A stretch of 64,000 nucleotides of DNA, from contig NZ_MWSM01000007.1 of assembly GCF_002087075.1 (NCBI RefSeq), forward strand, positions 66,194 through 130,193. The letters are read 5' to 3'. The notes under the pieces were generated by a model, which worked only from the letters and a program-made list of their open reading frames with translations, did not search any database and had not been told where the DNA came from. Positions within the stretch are counted from its first letter, which is position 1, and every line of letters begins with the position of its first letter. Positions 37,512 to 46,559 of the stretch are shown one piece after another. The stretch is from Streptococcus pseudopneumoniae ATCC BAA-960 = CCUG 49455. GTDB taxonomy: Bacteria > Bacillota > Bacilli > Lactobacillales > Streptococcaceae. Made by a program: the position numbers and the translations under genes.

Positions 37512-37778
37512 TTACAGATCGACTCCTTGTCCTTTAAGGTAGTAGCGAACCAATTCCTCAACGATTTCATCACGCTCATACTTACGGATTTGATTTCGTG
37601 CATTATTATAACGAGGAACGTAGGCAGGGTCTCCACTCAATACGTAACCTACGATTTGGTTAATTGGGTTGTAGCCCTTATCGTTCAACGAAGCATAAAC
37701 ATCTGTCAAAGTTTCGCTAATTTCTTTTTTATTGGAATCGTCCAATTTAAAACGTACGGTTTCTTCAGTAAATCCCAT
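37512..37778 (-). CDS. UPF0297 family protein (IreB homologue)
   Basis: An 88-residue protein ([20 protein letters not shown]) matching UPF0297. The enterococcal member, IreB, is a substrate of the PASTA kinase and tunes cephalosporin tolerance. The threonine near the N-terminus (FTEETVRF) fits the phosphorylation site region. It is the first gene of the UPF0297-ruvX-DUF1292 unit. Confidence 0.95.
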
Positions 37779-37864
37779 TCTAACACCCTCTTTCCTTAGA
37801 ATAGTACCATTATAGCATAATTCCTTACCTTCTACAATTCAGGCAGTTTATTTATTTGGATTTT

Positions 37865-38434
37865 CTATTGTTCTGTCGCACCATTTGCCAATCTGTCTGA
37901 AATATATTTGCTTGGTTCATTCTTCAAAAGATTTTCTAAGCCAATATTCTTCAAATATTCTAACTGAGAAGCCTTCTTGACATCCAAAACTTGAAAATCA
38001 AAACCAGTCGTTGTTTGAAGTTCTGTTGCACTCAATAGTTTTGTTTCAAGCTTAAATCCTGCTAATTTACGAGCTTCTATGATGGAGTCGTCTTTCTCTT
38101 CCGCCTCGAGAAGAGCTTTTTGAGTTTCCTCCACTCCATGTTGGTCAATGTAGGTCTTCAGCTCATCTGAGACTGGACGCTTTTGTTGGATAGTTAGACT
38201 CAAAAAAATCTTGTCTTTGTAAGTAATGGTTTGGATCTGCTGGCTACCATCATCTGACTTGGGCAAGACCAAAGTCTTGGTTACAACTGTATTCTTCTCA
38301 GCATTTTCAATAACTGGCAATGCCGACTGAAGCGTATCTTTTTCTGTTTTTGTAGCTGGTCCAGTTTCTTTTTTCTGTCCGCAACCAACCAGGACAAAAA
38401 GGAAAGCTAGACTAACAAGAACTATTTTTTTCAT
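37865..38434 (-). CDS. DUF1307 lipoprotein (YehR-like)
   Basis: A 189-residue lipoprotein: signal peptide and lipobox FVLVGC (cysteine 18), then a domain of the DUF1307 family (IQTITYKDKIFLSLTIQQKR). It is anchored on the outer face of the membrane. The role is unknown. A gap of 65 bases separates it from spx. Confidence 0.85.
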   Translation of the reverse strand: MKKIVLVSLAFLFVLVGCGQKKETGPATKTEKDTLQSALPVIENAEKNTVVTKTLVLPKSDDGSQQIQTITYKDKIFLSLTIQQKRPVSDELKTYIDQHGVEETQKALLEAEEKDDSIIEARKLAGFKLETKLLSATELQTTTGFDFQVLDVKKASQLEYLKNIGLENLLKNEPSKYISDRLANGATEQ

Positions 38435-38471
38435 TTCTTTCTTCTTTCTTTTTGAAATTAAAATAGAATAA

Positions 38472-38493
38472 GACTGGGAATTGCTCCCAGCCT
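38472..38493 (-). terminator. Probable terminator after spx
   Basis: CTGGGA and TCCCAG pair around a 5-base loop, extended by AG/CT beyond one mismatch, and are followed on the minus strand by TATTCTATTTTAA. It is short but in the right place. Confidence 0.5.
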
Positions 38494-38499
38494 TGATGT

Positions 38500-38898
38500 T
38501 TATAGAGCTGCACGCAAACGTGCTTCTGCATTTTCTACATTACGGACAGAGCGTGGTAGGAAGGCACGAATATCGTCTTCCTTATAGCCAACTTGCAGGC
38601 GTTTTTCATCTACAAGGATTGGGCTCTTTAAAATTCTAGGTGTTTCCATAATCAGATTGAGGACTTCGTTAACACTCAAATCTTCAATATCCACTCCAAG
38701 GGCTTTGGCATAGCGATTTTTAGATGAGACGATACTGGCTATTCCGTTATCTGTTTTGGTTAGAATATCCAGTAATTCTTCTCGCGTAATTCCTTCTTTA
38801 CCAAGGTTTTGTTCTTTATAACTTAACTGGTGGGCATTAAGCCAGGTTTTTGCTTTTTTACAGCTAGTACAACTTGAGACTGTATAAATTTTAATCAT
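38500..38898 (-). CDS. spx: Spx-family transcriptional regulator
   Basis: A 132-residue ArsC-fold regulator with the redox switch CTSCKKA (cysteines 10 and 13). Spx proteins bind the RNA polymerase alpha C-terminal domain and control stress genes; pneumococci have two (SpxA1 and SpxA2), and SpxA1 represses competence. Which one this is cannot be told safely; its place beside pepP and uvrA suggests SpxA2 from memory. It has no DNA-binding domain of its own. Confidence 0.93.
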   Translation of the reverse strand: MIKIYTVSSCTSCKKAKTWLNAHQLSYKEQNLGKEGITREELLDILTKTDNGIASIVSSKNRYAKALGVDIEDLSVNEVLNLIMETPRILKSPILVDEKRLQVGYKEDDIRAFLPRSVRNVENAEARLRAAL

Positions 38899-39029
38899 GT
38901 ACCTACCCCTTTCGCTACATGTTACTATCAGTTTAGTCTATTATACCATAAAAAACATCCGACTTGCGACCTATTTTTAATTTTTTTTGACTTTTTTCGT
39001 CATTTTCGTACTTTTTTCTTGACAAACAA

Positions 39030-40091
39030 CTAAATGACTATCAACTCTTTTGGAGCTAGGGTCAATAATTCACAACCTGTCTCTGTAATCAGGATATCAT
39101 CCTCGATACGAACGCCATATTTGCCTTCGATATAGATACCTGGTTCATCGGTCAAGGCCATACCTGCCTTAATAGTTTCTGTAGAAGTTTGGCTAAAGTA
39201 AGGCTCTTCATGGATATCCAGTCCAATACCGTGTCCGATACCGTGGGTAAAGTAGTCACCATAGCCTGCCTCGATGATAATATCACGAGGAATTTTGTCA
39301 AAGTCACGGAAACCTAAGCCAGCCTTAGCCTGTTCAATCAAGGCTTGGTTAGCTTTTAGAACTGTATTGTAAATCTCTGCTTGCTCGTCGCTGACATGCC
39401 CCAGATAGATAGTCCGTGTCATATCACTGACATAGTGGTCGTAGAGGCAACCGAAGTCCATGGTAATAGCTTCTCCTAGCTCCACTGGTTTGTGCATAGG
39501 ATGGGCATGGGGTTTGGAAGAGTTGATACCGCTAGCTAGGATAGTGTCAAAAGATAAGCCAGATGCTCCCAACTCACGCATACGGAAGTCAAGGAAGTTG
39601 GCTATTTCAATCTCTGTCTTTCCTGGTTTGATAAAGTCAAGCGCATCGCGGAAAGCTTGGTCTGAGATAGAACAAGCCTTACGAATAGCTGCAATCTCCG
39701 CTTCATCCTTAATCATTCGAAGACCTTCGACAAACTGAGTTTGTGGAAGCAAGTCAATTCCTTCAAAGGCGGCCTGCATACGATGATAATAAGAGACTGA
39801 AATCTCATCTTCAAAACCGATTCGAGATAAGCCCATGTCCTTAACAATTCCTGTAATGACAGCCAATTCATCACGGTCAGCCACAATCTCAAAACCACTG
39901 GTTTCTTGCTTGGCTGCAATGATATAGCGAGAGTCTGTCACCAAGACCTGACGGTCACGGCTGATAAAGACTGTTCCGTTTGAGCCCCAAAAACCAGTCA
40001 GGTAATAGACGTTTTTAAGGTTATTGATGATGATACCATCTAGTTCTTTTTCTTGCATTTTAGCTAGAAATGCTTGTACACGTTTATTCAT
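39030..40091 (-). CDS. pepP: Xaa-Pro dipeptidase / aminopeptidase P (M24)
   Basis: A 353-residue M24 metallopeptidase cleaving X-Pro bonds in peptides, in the cytoplasm. The metal ligands are seen in [17 protein letters not shown] (two Asp), [16 protein letters not shown] (His) and [11 protein letters not shown] ... [10 protein letters not shown] (two Glu). The N-terminal creatinase domain is about 1-125. It overlaps uvrA by eight bases. Confidence 0.95.
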   Translation of the reverse strand: MNKRVQAFLAKMQEKELDGIIINNLKNVYYLTGFWGSNGTVFISRDRQVLVTDSRYIIAAKQETSGFEIVADRDELAVITGIVKDMGLSRIGFEDEISVSYYHRMQAAFEGIDLLPQTQFVEGLRMIKDEAEIAAIRKACSISDQAFRDALDFIKPGKTEIEIANFLDFRMRELGASGLSFDTILASGINSSKPHAHPMHKPVELGEAITMDFGCLYDHYVSDMTRTIYLGHVSDEQAEIYNTVLKANQALIEQAKAGLGFRDFDKIPRDIIIEAGYGDYFTHGIGHGIGLDIHEEPYFSQTSTETIKAGMALTDEPGIYIEGKYGVRIEDDILITETGCELLTLAPKELIVI

Positions 40092-42915
40092 GATGTAACT
40101 TTCCTTTCAAATACTGTCCTGTGTAGCTGGCTTCATTGGTCGCTACTTCTTCTGGAGTTCCTGTTGCGATGATGGTTCCACCACCGACACCGCCCTCAGG
40201 TCCCAAGTCAATAATATGGTCTGCAGTCTTAATAACATCCAGATTGTGCTCAATAACAAGGACTGTATTACCGTCGTCTACAAAGCGAGCTAAAACCTTA
40301 AGCAAGCGAGCAATATCCTCGGTATGAAGACCTGTCGTCGGCTCATCCAGAATATAGAAAGATTTTCCTGTCGATCGTTTGTGAAGTTCACTAGCCAACT
40401 TCATACGCTGGGCTTCTCCTCCAGAAAGGGTGGTAGCTGGTTGCCCTAGCGTCACATATCCCAGTCCCACATCCTTGATGGTCTGAAGTTTGCGCTGAAT
40501 CTTTGGAATGTGTTGGAAGAATTCTACCGCATCGTTGACGGTCATATCCAAGACCTGCGAGATATTTTTTTCCTTGTAGTGGACTTCTAGGGTTTCACTG
40601 TTGTAACGGGTTCCGTGGCAAACTTCACAAGCCACATAAACATCTGGCAAGAAGTGCATCTCAATCTTGATGATCCCATCGCCTGAACAGGCTTCACAGC
40701 GACCACCCTTGACGTTGAAACTGAAACGACCCTTCTTGTAGCCTCGAATCTTGGCTTCGTTTGTCTGGGCAAAAAGGTCACGTATATCGTCAAAAACTCC
40801 TGTATAGGTAGCAGGGTTAGACCTTGGCGTTCGTCCGATAGGGCTCTGGTCAATGTCAATCAATCGGTCTACATGCTCAATCCCTGTAATAGTCTTAAAT
40901 TTACCAGGCTTGTCTGAATTACGGTTGAGCTTCTGGGCAATGGCTTTTTTGAGGATGCTGTTGATCAAGGTAGACTTGCCTGAGCCCGACACCCCTGTCA
41001 CTGCGATGAATTTTCCTAGTGGGAAGCGAGCAGTAACATTTTGCAAGTTGTTCTCTCGCGCTCCTGTCACTTCGATAAAACGACCATTTCCGACACGTCG
41101 CTCTTCTGGTACTGGAATGGCACGTTTGCCTGACAAGTACTGGCCTGTGATAGACTTACTGTTGCGAGCCACCTGTTTGGGCGTACCTGCGGCAACAATC
41201 TCCCCACCAAAAACACCGGCACCGGGACCAACGTCAATCAGATAATCAGCCTCACGCATGGTATCTTCGTCGTGTTCCACCACGATGAGAGTATTGCCCA
41301 AGTCACGCATCTTTTTGAGACTGGCAATGAGACGGTCATTATCCCTCTGGTGGAGACCGATTGACGGCTCATCCAATATATAGAGGACGCCTGATAGGTT
41401 AGAACCAATCTGGGTTGCCAAGCGAATACGCTGGCTTTCCCCACCTGAAAGAGTTCCTGCTGAACGTGACAGAGTCAGATAGTTAAGACCCACATTATTA
41501 AGGAAGGTCAAACGATCCTTGATTTCCTTGAGAATGGGACGAGCAATGATGGCTTCATTTTCAGACAAGGTCAGCTGGCTCACCAAGTCCAAGTGGTCAG
41601 CGATAGACAGGTCTGAGATTTCTCCAATATGTGGCCCTTGCTGGCCGCCCACACGGACAGACAAGGCCTGGTCATTGAGACGATAGCCTTGACAGGTTCC
41701 GCAGGTCAGCTCATTCATGTAGAGACGCATCTGAGTGCGAGTGTAATCGCTATTGGTTTCATGGTAACGACGTTTGATATTATTGATAACTCCCTCAAAC
41801 GGAATGTCGATATCGCGCACGCCACCAAATTCATTCTCATAGTGGAAATGGAATTCCTTGCCATCTGAGCCGTATAGAATCAAGTTTTTATCTTCTTCTG
41901 ACAAGTCCTCAAAAGGCTTATCCATATCCACTCCAAAGGTCGTCATAGCCTGCTCTAGCATGTTTGGATAGTAGTTGGATGAGATAGGATTCCAAGGTGC
42001 TAGCGCTCCCTCACGTAAGGTCTTGCTGGCGTCTGGCACTACCAAATCAGTATCCACCTCCAACTTGATGCCCAAACCGTCACACTCACTACAAGAGCCA
42101 AAAGGAGCATTGAAGGAGAAGAGACGTGGCTCTAACTCTGGAACAGTAAATCCACAAACTGGGCAGGCATAATGCTCAGAGAAGAGCAACTCCGAATCGT
42201 CCATAGTGTCGATAATGACATAGCCTTCTGCGATACGAAGGGCAGCCTCAATGGAATCAAAGAGACGACTACGAATGCCCTCCTTGATGACAATACGGTC
42301 AACCACGACATCGATATTGTGTTGCTTGCTCTTGGACAAGTCTGGCACTTCGGTCACATCATAGACTTCCCCATCCACACGGACACGGACATACCCATCT
42401 TTCTGAACCTTCTCGATAACACTCTTATGTTGACCTTTTTTCTTGCGGATGACAGGAGCCAAGATCTGCAAGCGCTGGCGTTCAGGTAACTCCAAAACCT
42501 TATCAACGATTTGCTCCACAGAAGAAGCCTTGATAGCTCCATGTCCGTTGATACAGTAAGGCGTCCCCACACGTGCGTAGAGGAGACGCAGATAGTCATT
42601 GATTTCAGTCGTCGTTCCCACCGTCGAGCGAGGATTTTTACTAGTCGTTTTCTGGTCGATGGAAATAGCTGGGCTGAGACCATCAATGGCATCTACATCT
42701 GGTTTTTCCATATTTCCCAAGAACTGACGAGCGTAGGCGGACAAACTCTCTACATAGCGACGTTGTCCCTCCGCATAGAGGGTATCAAAAGCCAGACTGG
42801 ACTTCCCTGAACCTGACAAGCCAGTCACGACAACCAACTTGTCTCGCGGAATCTCCACATCAATATTTTTTAAATTATGGGCACGCGCCCCATGAATGAC
42901 AATTTTATCTTGCAT
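40084..42915 (-). CDS. uvrA: Excinuclease ABC subunit A
   Basis: A 943-residue damage-recognition ATPase of nucleotide excision repair. There are two ABC modules with Walker [15 protein letters not shown] (about 32-45) and [14 protein letters not shown] (about 640-653), signatures [11 protein letters not shown] and [11 protein letters not shown], and zinc fingers CPVCGF...CSECDG and CEACSGDG...CEVCHG. The start is placed at [18 protein letters not shown] because this gives the family length; an ATG 33 bases earlier is possible. It is the last core gene before the satellite island. Confidence 0.97.
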   Translation of the reverse strand: MQDKIVIHGARAHNLKNIDVEIPRDKLVVVTGLSGSGKSSLAFDTLYAEGQRRYVESLSAYARQFLGNMEKPDVDAIDGLSPAISIDQKTTSKNPRSTVGTTTEINDYLRLLYARVGTPYCINGHGAIKASSVEQIVDKVLELPERQRLQILAPVIRKKKGQHKSVIEKVQKDGYVRVRVDGEVYDVTEVPDLSKSKQHNIDVVVDRIVIKEGIRSRLFDSIEAALRIAEGYVIIDTMDDSELLFSEHYACPVCGFTVPELEPRLFSFNAPFGSCSECDGLGIKLEVDTDLVVPDASKTLREGALAPWNPISSNYYPNMLEQAMTTFGVDMDKPFEDLSEEDKNLILYGSDGKEFHFHYENEFGGVRDIDIPFEGVINNIKRRYHETNSDYTRTQMRLYMNELTCGTCQGYRLNDQALSVRVGGQQGPHIGEISDLSIADHLDLVSQLTLSENEAIIARPILKEIKDRLTFLNNVGLNYLTLSRSAGTLSGGESQRIRLATQIGSNLSGVLYILDEPSIGLHQRDNDRLIASLKKMRDLGNTLIVVEHDEDTMREADYLIDVGPGAGVFGGEIVAAGTPKQVARNSKSITGQYLSGKRAIPVPEERRVGNGRFIEVTGARENNLQNVTARFPLGKFIAVTGVSGSGKSTLINSILKKAIAQKLNRNSDKPGKFKTITGIEHVDRLIDIDQSPIGRTPRSNPATYTGVFDDIRDLFAQTNEAKIRGYKKGRFSFNVKGGRCEACSGDGIIKIEMHFLPDVYVACEVCHGTRYNSETLEVHYKEKNISQVLDMTVNDAVEFFQHIPKIQRKLQTIKDVGLGYVTLGQPATTLSGGEAQRMKLASELHKRSTGKSFYILDEPTTGLHTEDIARLLKVLARFVDDGNTVLVIEHNLDVIKTADHIIDLGPEGGVGGGTIIATGTPEEVATNEASYTGQYLKGKLHHE

Positions 42916-42983
42916 CTTTGTTCTTTCTAGTCCATTATTGCTTACCATTATACCAAAAAAAGTGAGATTCTATTACCCAAAAG

Positions 42984-43002
42984 GCCGATTTTGTAGTATA
43001 AT
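42984..43002. other. Left attachment site of the island (attL)
   Basis: GCCGATTTTGTAGTATAAT is repeated exactly at 56534-56552 and flanks the integrase-bearing block. The identity stops at both edges (G versus A on the left, C versus A on the right), so the shared core is 19 bp. It lies between uvrA and corA. Confidence 0.9.
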
Positions 43003-43487
43003 CAAAAACTGCTTATTTTATGTTTCCTTAGGGCTTCCTAACCCATATATCACGCGCTTTTTAACAAAAATCACTAATATTACTTTTTACTACTTGCTCC
43101 CCCAAAGTACGCAAAAAGGGGAGCAAAAAAGCCCCACAAAAGGGCTAAGATTTGACGAGTTCAGCAGGCAAGAAACTAGCACGGTCAAACGTGCTTTTTT
43201 ATTGCTGGTTGCTGATAGGTATATTATACCATGAAGCGCGTGCTTTATATGATTATGACCTCACAAAAGCCCCCAGATTCGTTTCTGAGGGCTTGTAGTT
43301 TATCCATGGTGTTTTGAAACAAAGCAAAATAGGGGGCAAATATGAAGCCTCAGCCTACATTTGCCAACATTTACGCTTCTAATTCTCCGTTCCGGTGGAA
43401 TATGTAGGAACTTTTCAGACCCAGAGAGCATTTTTAAGCTGTTCAACGACTGGTAGAATATGTTCATAATTGTTCATGTTCTCTCGC
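43003..43487. other. Non-coding left end of the island
   Basis: The stretch contains a hairpin AGCACG/CGTGCT followed by TTTTTT (43178-43203, plus strand), a hairpin AGCCCTCAG/CTGGGGGCT at about 43268-43295 (minus strand, followed by TTTT) that ends the leftward operon, and a pair of GGGGAGCAAAA motifs that recurs at the right end (56437-56457). No gene was seen. Confidence 0.6.
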
Positions 43488-43832
43488 TTAAATTTCAACA
43501 TTTCTCAACAAAACACCACCACGATAGCTTTTAGCAAAGTCTAGCAGTATCTCAGCTTTGAGGCGCTCATATTGAGCCTTATCGATGTCCAGAACCTCGT
43601 ATAATTGCCATAGCTTTAACCTCTCTCCTGCTCGTCTTGTAAAGAGATTGGCGAATATCTCACGCCTTACATCGTCCAGATTGTCCCTGTAAGCCTCAAT
43701 CATGCCCACTATCTCCACCGCTTTGACTTCAAACGCTCCATCTTGACCGTCTAGGCTCAATTTAACCAATGAGTGATAGCTTTTCAGAAATCTGTAGGCC
43801 TGCTTTGTTGTCTTTTCTTTATCGATTGGCAT
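43488..43832 (-). CDS. Phage-type protein, possible ArpU-like regulator
   Basis: A 114-residue helical protein (MPIDKEKTTKQAYRFLKSYH) ending near AKSYRGGVLLRNVEI. It overlaps the DUF1492-type gene by 14 bases, as late-operon regulator pairs do in streptococcal phages. The arrangement suggests a regulator of late or packaging genes, but no clear DNA-binding motif could be identified. Confidence 0.5.
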   Translation of the reverse strand: MPIDKEKTTKQAYRFLKSYHSLVKLSLDGQDGAFEVKAVEIVGMIEAYRDNLDDVRREIFANLFTRRAGERLKLWQLYEVLDIDKAQYERLKAEILLDFAKSYRGGVLLRNVEI

Positions 43833-44241
43833 TTTTCACCTTGGCCAAGTTCTCAATGGCTTTTTTCTTAATTCTGTAAATTTGAATCTTGCTAAAATCC
43901 AAATCCTTACAAACCTGAGCCATAGGTAAGTTGTTCACATATAACATTACCAAAACCAAATTTTCAACTACATCATCTAACTGATTGATCATGTTCAAAA
44001 CTTCAAATCGTTCATCCATAATAGCTTGCATTTGCTCCACTATCTCATCTTTAAGTTCCAAGGTTTCCAATATCTTATCCTCGGTGGTATTGGTTTTGCT
44101 AGTTTTTACCCTTGTAGTGAATTGATTGGATCCTGATAATAGCCCATTGTCTAAGCTCTGGTACTTTAGTTGCAATCTCTGGATAAGGTCGTTTCCTTTC
44201 TTTACTCTTTTTAGTTGTTCCTCTATTTCTTTAATGGTCAA
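43819..44241 (-). CDS. DUF1492-type phage regulator (sigma-70 region 4-like)
   Basis: A 140-residue protein: N-terminal coiled coil (MTIKEIEEQLKRVKKGNDLI), then a helix-turn-helix at the C-terminus (MAQVCKDLDFSKIQIYRIKK). This fits the DUF1492 family of phage proteins with sigma region-4-like DNA binding. It may control the transfer or packaging phase. Confidence 0.7.
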   Translation of the reverse strand: MTIKEIEEQLKRVKKGNDLIQRLQLKYQSLDNGLLSGSNQFTTRVKTSKTNTTEDKILETLELKDEIVEQMQAIMDERFEVLNMINQLDDVVENLVLVMLYVNNLPMAQVCKDLDFSKIQIYRIKKKAIENLAKVKNANR

Positions 44242-44871
44242 GTTGATACTCCTTCATGGTATAATAATTTTAAGGAATAATTTATAAAGGAGTCAGCCCC
44301 GTGCTGGCTTTTTTCTTTTGCTCATGGTTCAAGACTTAATCTGTTCCCGTGAGAAAAAATGTACAATGACGGGTGAAGCTCATAGAAGCGCGTGGGTGGG
44401 GGGATAGCCCCCGTATCTCCTTATGGTTTGATAAGCAATTAAGGGATGTTTTTATCTCTCTTATTTCCTTGTCATTCTGCAAGGAGTAGATCCGAAATAA
44501 GAGGGCTAAAAACTTCGCTTATCTGCTTGTCGTTTCTCAGGGAGTTAAGGAGGGTTATTATTGGTCTTATCTGCTTGATAAATGATAGGGGGATATATCC
44601 ACTTTCTCGGCGTTCGCTCGGAGTTCAACACATAACCCTGCCGTTTGTCAGGCATATTTACTGCCACTACCTAAGTAAAACCTAAGTATTTCCTGTTTCC
44701 TTTTCCTAAACGAATAATTTTTTTATCAAAACACGCGCTCCATTTATCGCACCCTTTTTTTGGAACGCTCTGCTTACTTAAACCCTTGATATATCTAGCT
44801 TTTTTAACATTCAAACCGTCTAATATGTAGTATTTGTTTGTTTTGTAAATTGCACACTACTTCATATCGTC
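44242..44871. other. 630-base gap with a series of short hairpins
   Basis: No convincing gene was found. Four related short hairpins occur: CCTTG/CAAGG at 44467, CTTG/CAGG near 44526, CTCGG/TCGGAG near 44605 and CCTG/CAGG at 44637, each with a loop resembling TCRTTYNT. A G-rich stretch GGTGGGGGGATAGCCCCC lies at about 44394-44411. A packaging or transfer site is possible but unproven. Confidence 0.45.
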
Positions 44872-45375
44872 CTACAATCTCAAACCATTCAGCCAAAATC
44901 TATCCCCTTTTTCCATATACTTCAAAAACTTCTTGTAGTGCTTATGATACCTGTCACGTTTCATATACCTTGGTCTTTCAGGGAAACCATCAAACATATA
45001 TCTACCACGTCTAGGACTCCACCCTGGTTCTACCTTTCTGGCTTCTTTTAGTGCAAGCTCCCAGTAGTATTGGCAATCCGTTTTACTGCGGTTCAGGGTA
45101 CTCTTGTGGATATCTAGACAAGTACCGCAACTAAAATACAAATACCGTTTATAAAGCAACCTGCACCGTCTCCCACAATCAGGGCAAAGAAAGAAATATC
45201 GATTACCTCCCTTAGTTCCTGCTATTCTGTCTAATTCAAATGACTCTCCACCAAAATCAATCATTAAACTGTCCAAATCAATCTCTAAACGTTGACCGTC
45301 CAACTCGGCTATACCCTTAGATATTCCTCTCAGCTTCATTGGTTTAGTGATTGCTTCTATTGCTAACTGCTTCAT
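44872..45375 (-). CDS. Zinc-ribbon protein of unknown function
   Basis: A 167-residue basic protein with the cysteine pairs FLCPDCGRRC (about 62-71) and FSCGTCLDI (about 82-90), a probable zinc ribbon. The C-terminal half is rich in Arg, Lys and Tyr (PRYMKRDRYHKHYKKFLKYM). It may bind nucleic acid. It lies in the leftward operon between the origin and the late-type genes. Confidence 0.6.
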   Translation of the reverse strand: MKQLAIEAITKPMKLRGISKGIAELDGQRLEIDLDSLMIDFGGESFELDRIAGTKGGNRYFFLCPDCGRRCRLLYKRYLYFSCGTCLDIHKSTLNRSKTDCQYYWELALKEARKVEPGWSPRRGRYMFDGFPERPRYMKRDRYHKHYKKFLKYMEKGDRFWLNGLRL

Positions 45376-45445
45376 TATTTCCCCCTATATGGAAAAACCC
45401 AAAACTATTGACTTGATAGCAAAAAGGGGATTGCTCCCCTGTGTT

Positions 45446-45976
45446 CTACTTCAAATGCTCTGTATAACCAGCAAGGCCTTTATATTCGCCCTCTACGTCC
45501 AACTTTTGGAGTAGGCTAATACTTTCATCGCCTAGCTTTTCCAACGTACCAAAAGCGGTCATAGAGTCCATAGGGATAGGCGTATCAGAAAGCAAGCGAT
45601 CAGCATAGTCTAATAGTTCCAGCTCGTAGTCTGTGACCTTTTCCAGCAAACTCTCAAAATCCTCTGACTCTTTGAGTTGAAGCACGCGCTCCCGTTTGTA
45701 ACGTTCTTCAAATGCTTCATCGTTCACTGGTTGGTTGTAGTAATCTTTAAAACTGTCACAAATACGCTTGAAGGTCTTGTTTAGTTTGCTATCCTCCACA
45801 TACTCGGCGACAAGCGTTCCCTTATCCTTGTGAGTTATTGAAATAGATGGTACTTCATAAGTTCCAGTCATATATTCCAGTAGCGCGTGACCTGCTACCA
45901 TAGCAGTATCTAGGTCTTTAAATTCGTAAGTGAAAGTAAATGTTTTTGCTTTATCTGAAAATGTTTTTAGTGTCAT
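45446..45976 (-). CDS. Hypothetical island protein
   Basis: A 176-residue acidic protein (MTLKTFSDKAKTFTFTYEFK) with no signal peptide or membrane segment. No family recognised. The start follows AGAGGAAAAACAACATG. It is conserved-looking and has normal coding character, so it is a real gene of the replication-to-packaging segment. Confidence 0.6.
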   Translation of the reverse strand: MTLKTFSDKAKTFTFTYEFKDLDTAMVAGHALLEYMTGTYEVPSISITHKDKGTLVAEYVEDSKLNKTFKRICDSFKDYYNQPVNDEAFEERYKRERVLQLKESEDFESLLEKVTDYELELLDYADRLLSDTPIPMDSMTAFGTLEKLGDESISLLQKLDVEGEYKGLAGYTEHLK

Positions 45977-46058
45977 GTTGTTTTTCCTCTTTCTGTTTTA
46001 AGGGTGTCACTAGTAGTTACACCATTGCAAGGGGGTCGGTACTATCTACCCCATTTTG

Positions 46059-46235
46059 TTATCTGTATAATACTAGCAAACCAGCAATCGCACCCATACC
46101 ATCACTATCTCCTACGGTTGCGGTTGAATGTTTTACATCAATTACCTGCACGGTCGCCATAAAATCATTTACTTCCTGTTCAAAATTTTCTAGTGATTGT
46201 TGCCATTTGTAATAAAAAAATAGTTTAATTTTCAT
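46059..46235 (-). CDS. Cse60-like small protein, 58 aa
   Basis: The frame reads MKIKLFFYYKWQQSLENFEQ and ends GMGAIAGLLVLYR, with AAAAGGAGTAAAAAAC before the ATG. The pattern (short beta strand, helix, then DVKHSTATVGD and a hydrophobic end) fits the Cse60 family of about 60 residues, common on phage-like elements. It lies directly downstream of the origin region. Confidence 0.7.
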   Translation of the reverse strand: MKIKLFFYYKWQQSLENFEQEVNDFMATVQVIDVKHSTATVGDSDGMGAIAGLLVLYR

Positions 46236-46276
46236 GTTTTTTACTCCTTTTGTACTTAATTGATTTTTCTGTCCCC

Positions 46277-46555
46277 TTTTTTATACGCTTCTTACAAATT
46301 TTATACACTTGTTTTTAAAAGTGTATAAAAAATAAAGTCAGTAATGCCAAGGGTTTTGCTATTGTTTTATACACTTTATACGCTTTATACATTAAAATAA
46401 AAACATATATAGGGATAATAGGGACCCCATTTTTAAAACATAATATAAGGAAATTTTTTTATTTCCGTGTTTTTCGTATAAAGTGTATAAAACCCTTGAT
46501 ATGACAACGTTTTTAAGTGTATAAAACTTTTGCCCTACTGTGTAAAGTGTATAAA
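46277..46555. other. Putative iteron replication origin of the island
   Basis: TTATAC(A/G)CTT occurs at 46281, 46301, 46367 and 46376, with a degenerate copy at 46385. The reverse form AAGTGTATAA occurs at 46319, 46481, 46515 and 46545. The left group points mostly one way, the right group the other, and an AT-rich core of about 80 bases lies between. The array touches the end of the helicase gene. SaPI-type origins have this structure. Confidence 0.75.
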
Positions 46556-46559
46556 ATTC

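Noticed and set aside
43488..43832. Small terminase subunit
   Set aside because: The position would fit a satellite terS, but length and helical pattern without a clear HTH do not support it.
44446..44685. 79-codon plus-strand frame in the island gap
   Set aside because: It is opposite to the operon, has no ribosome site, and its Cys/Arg/Leu content comes from the hairpin series.
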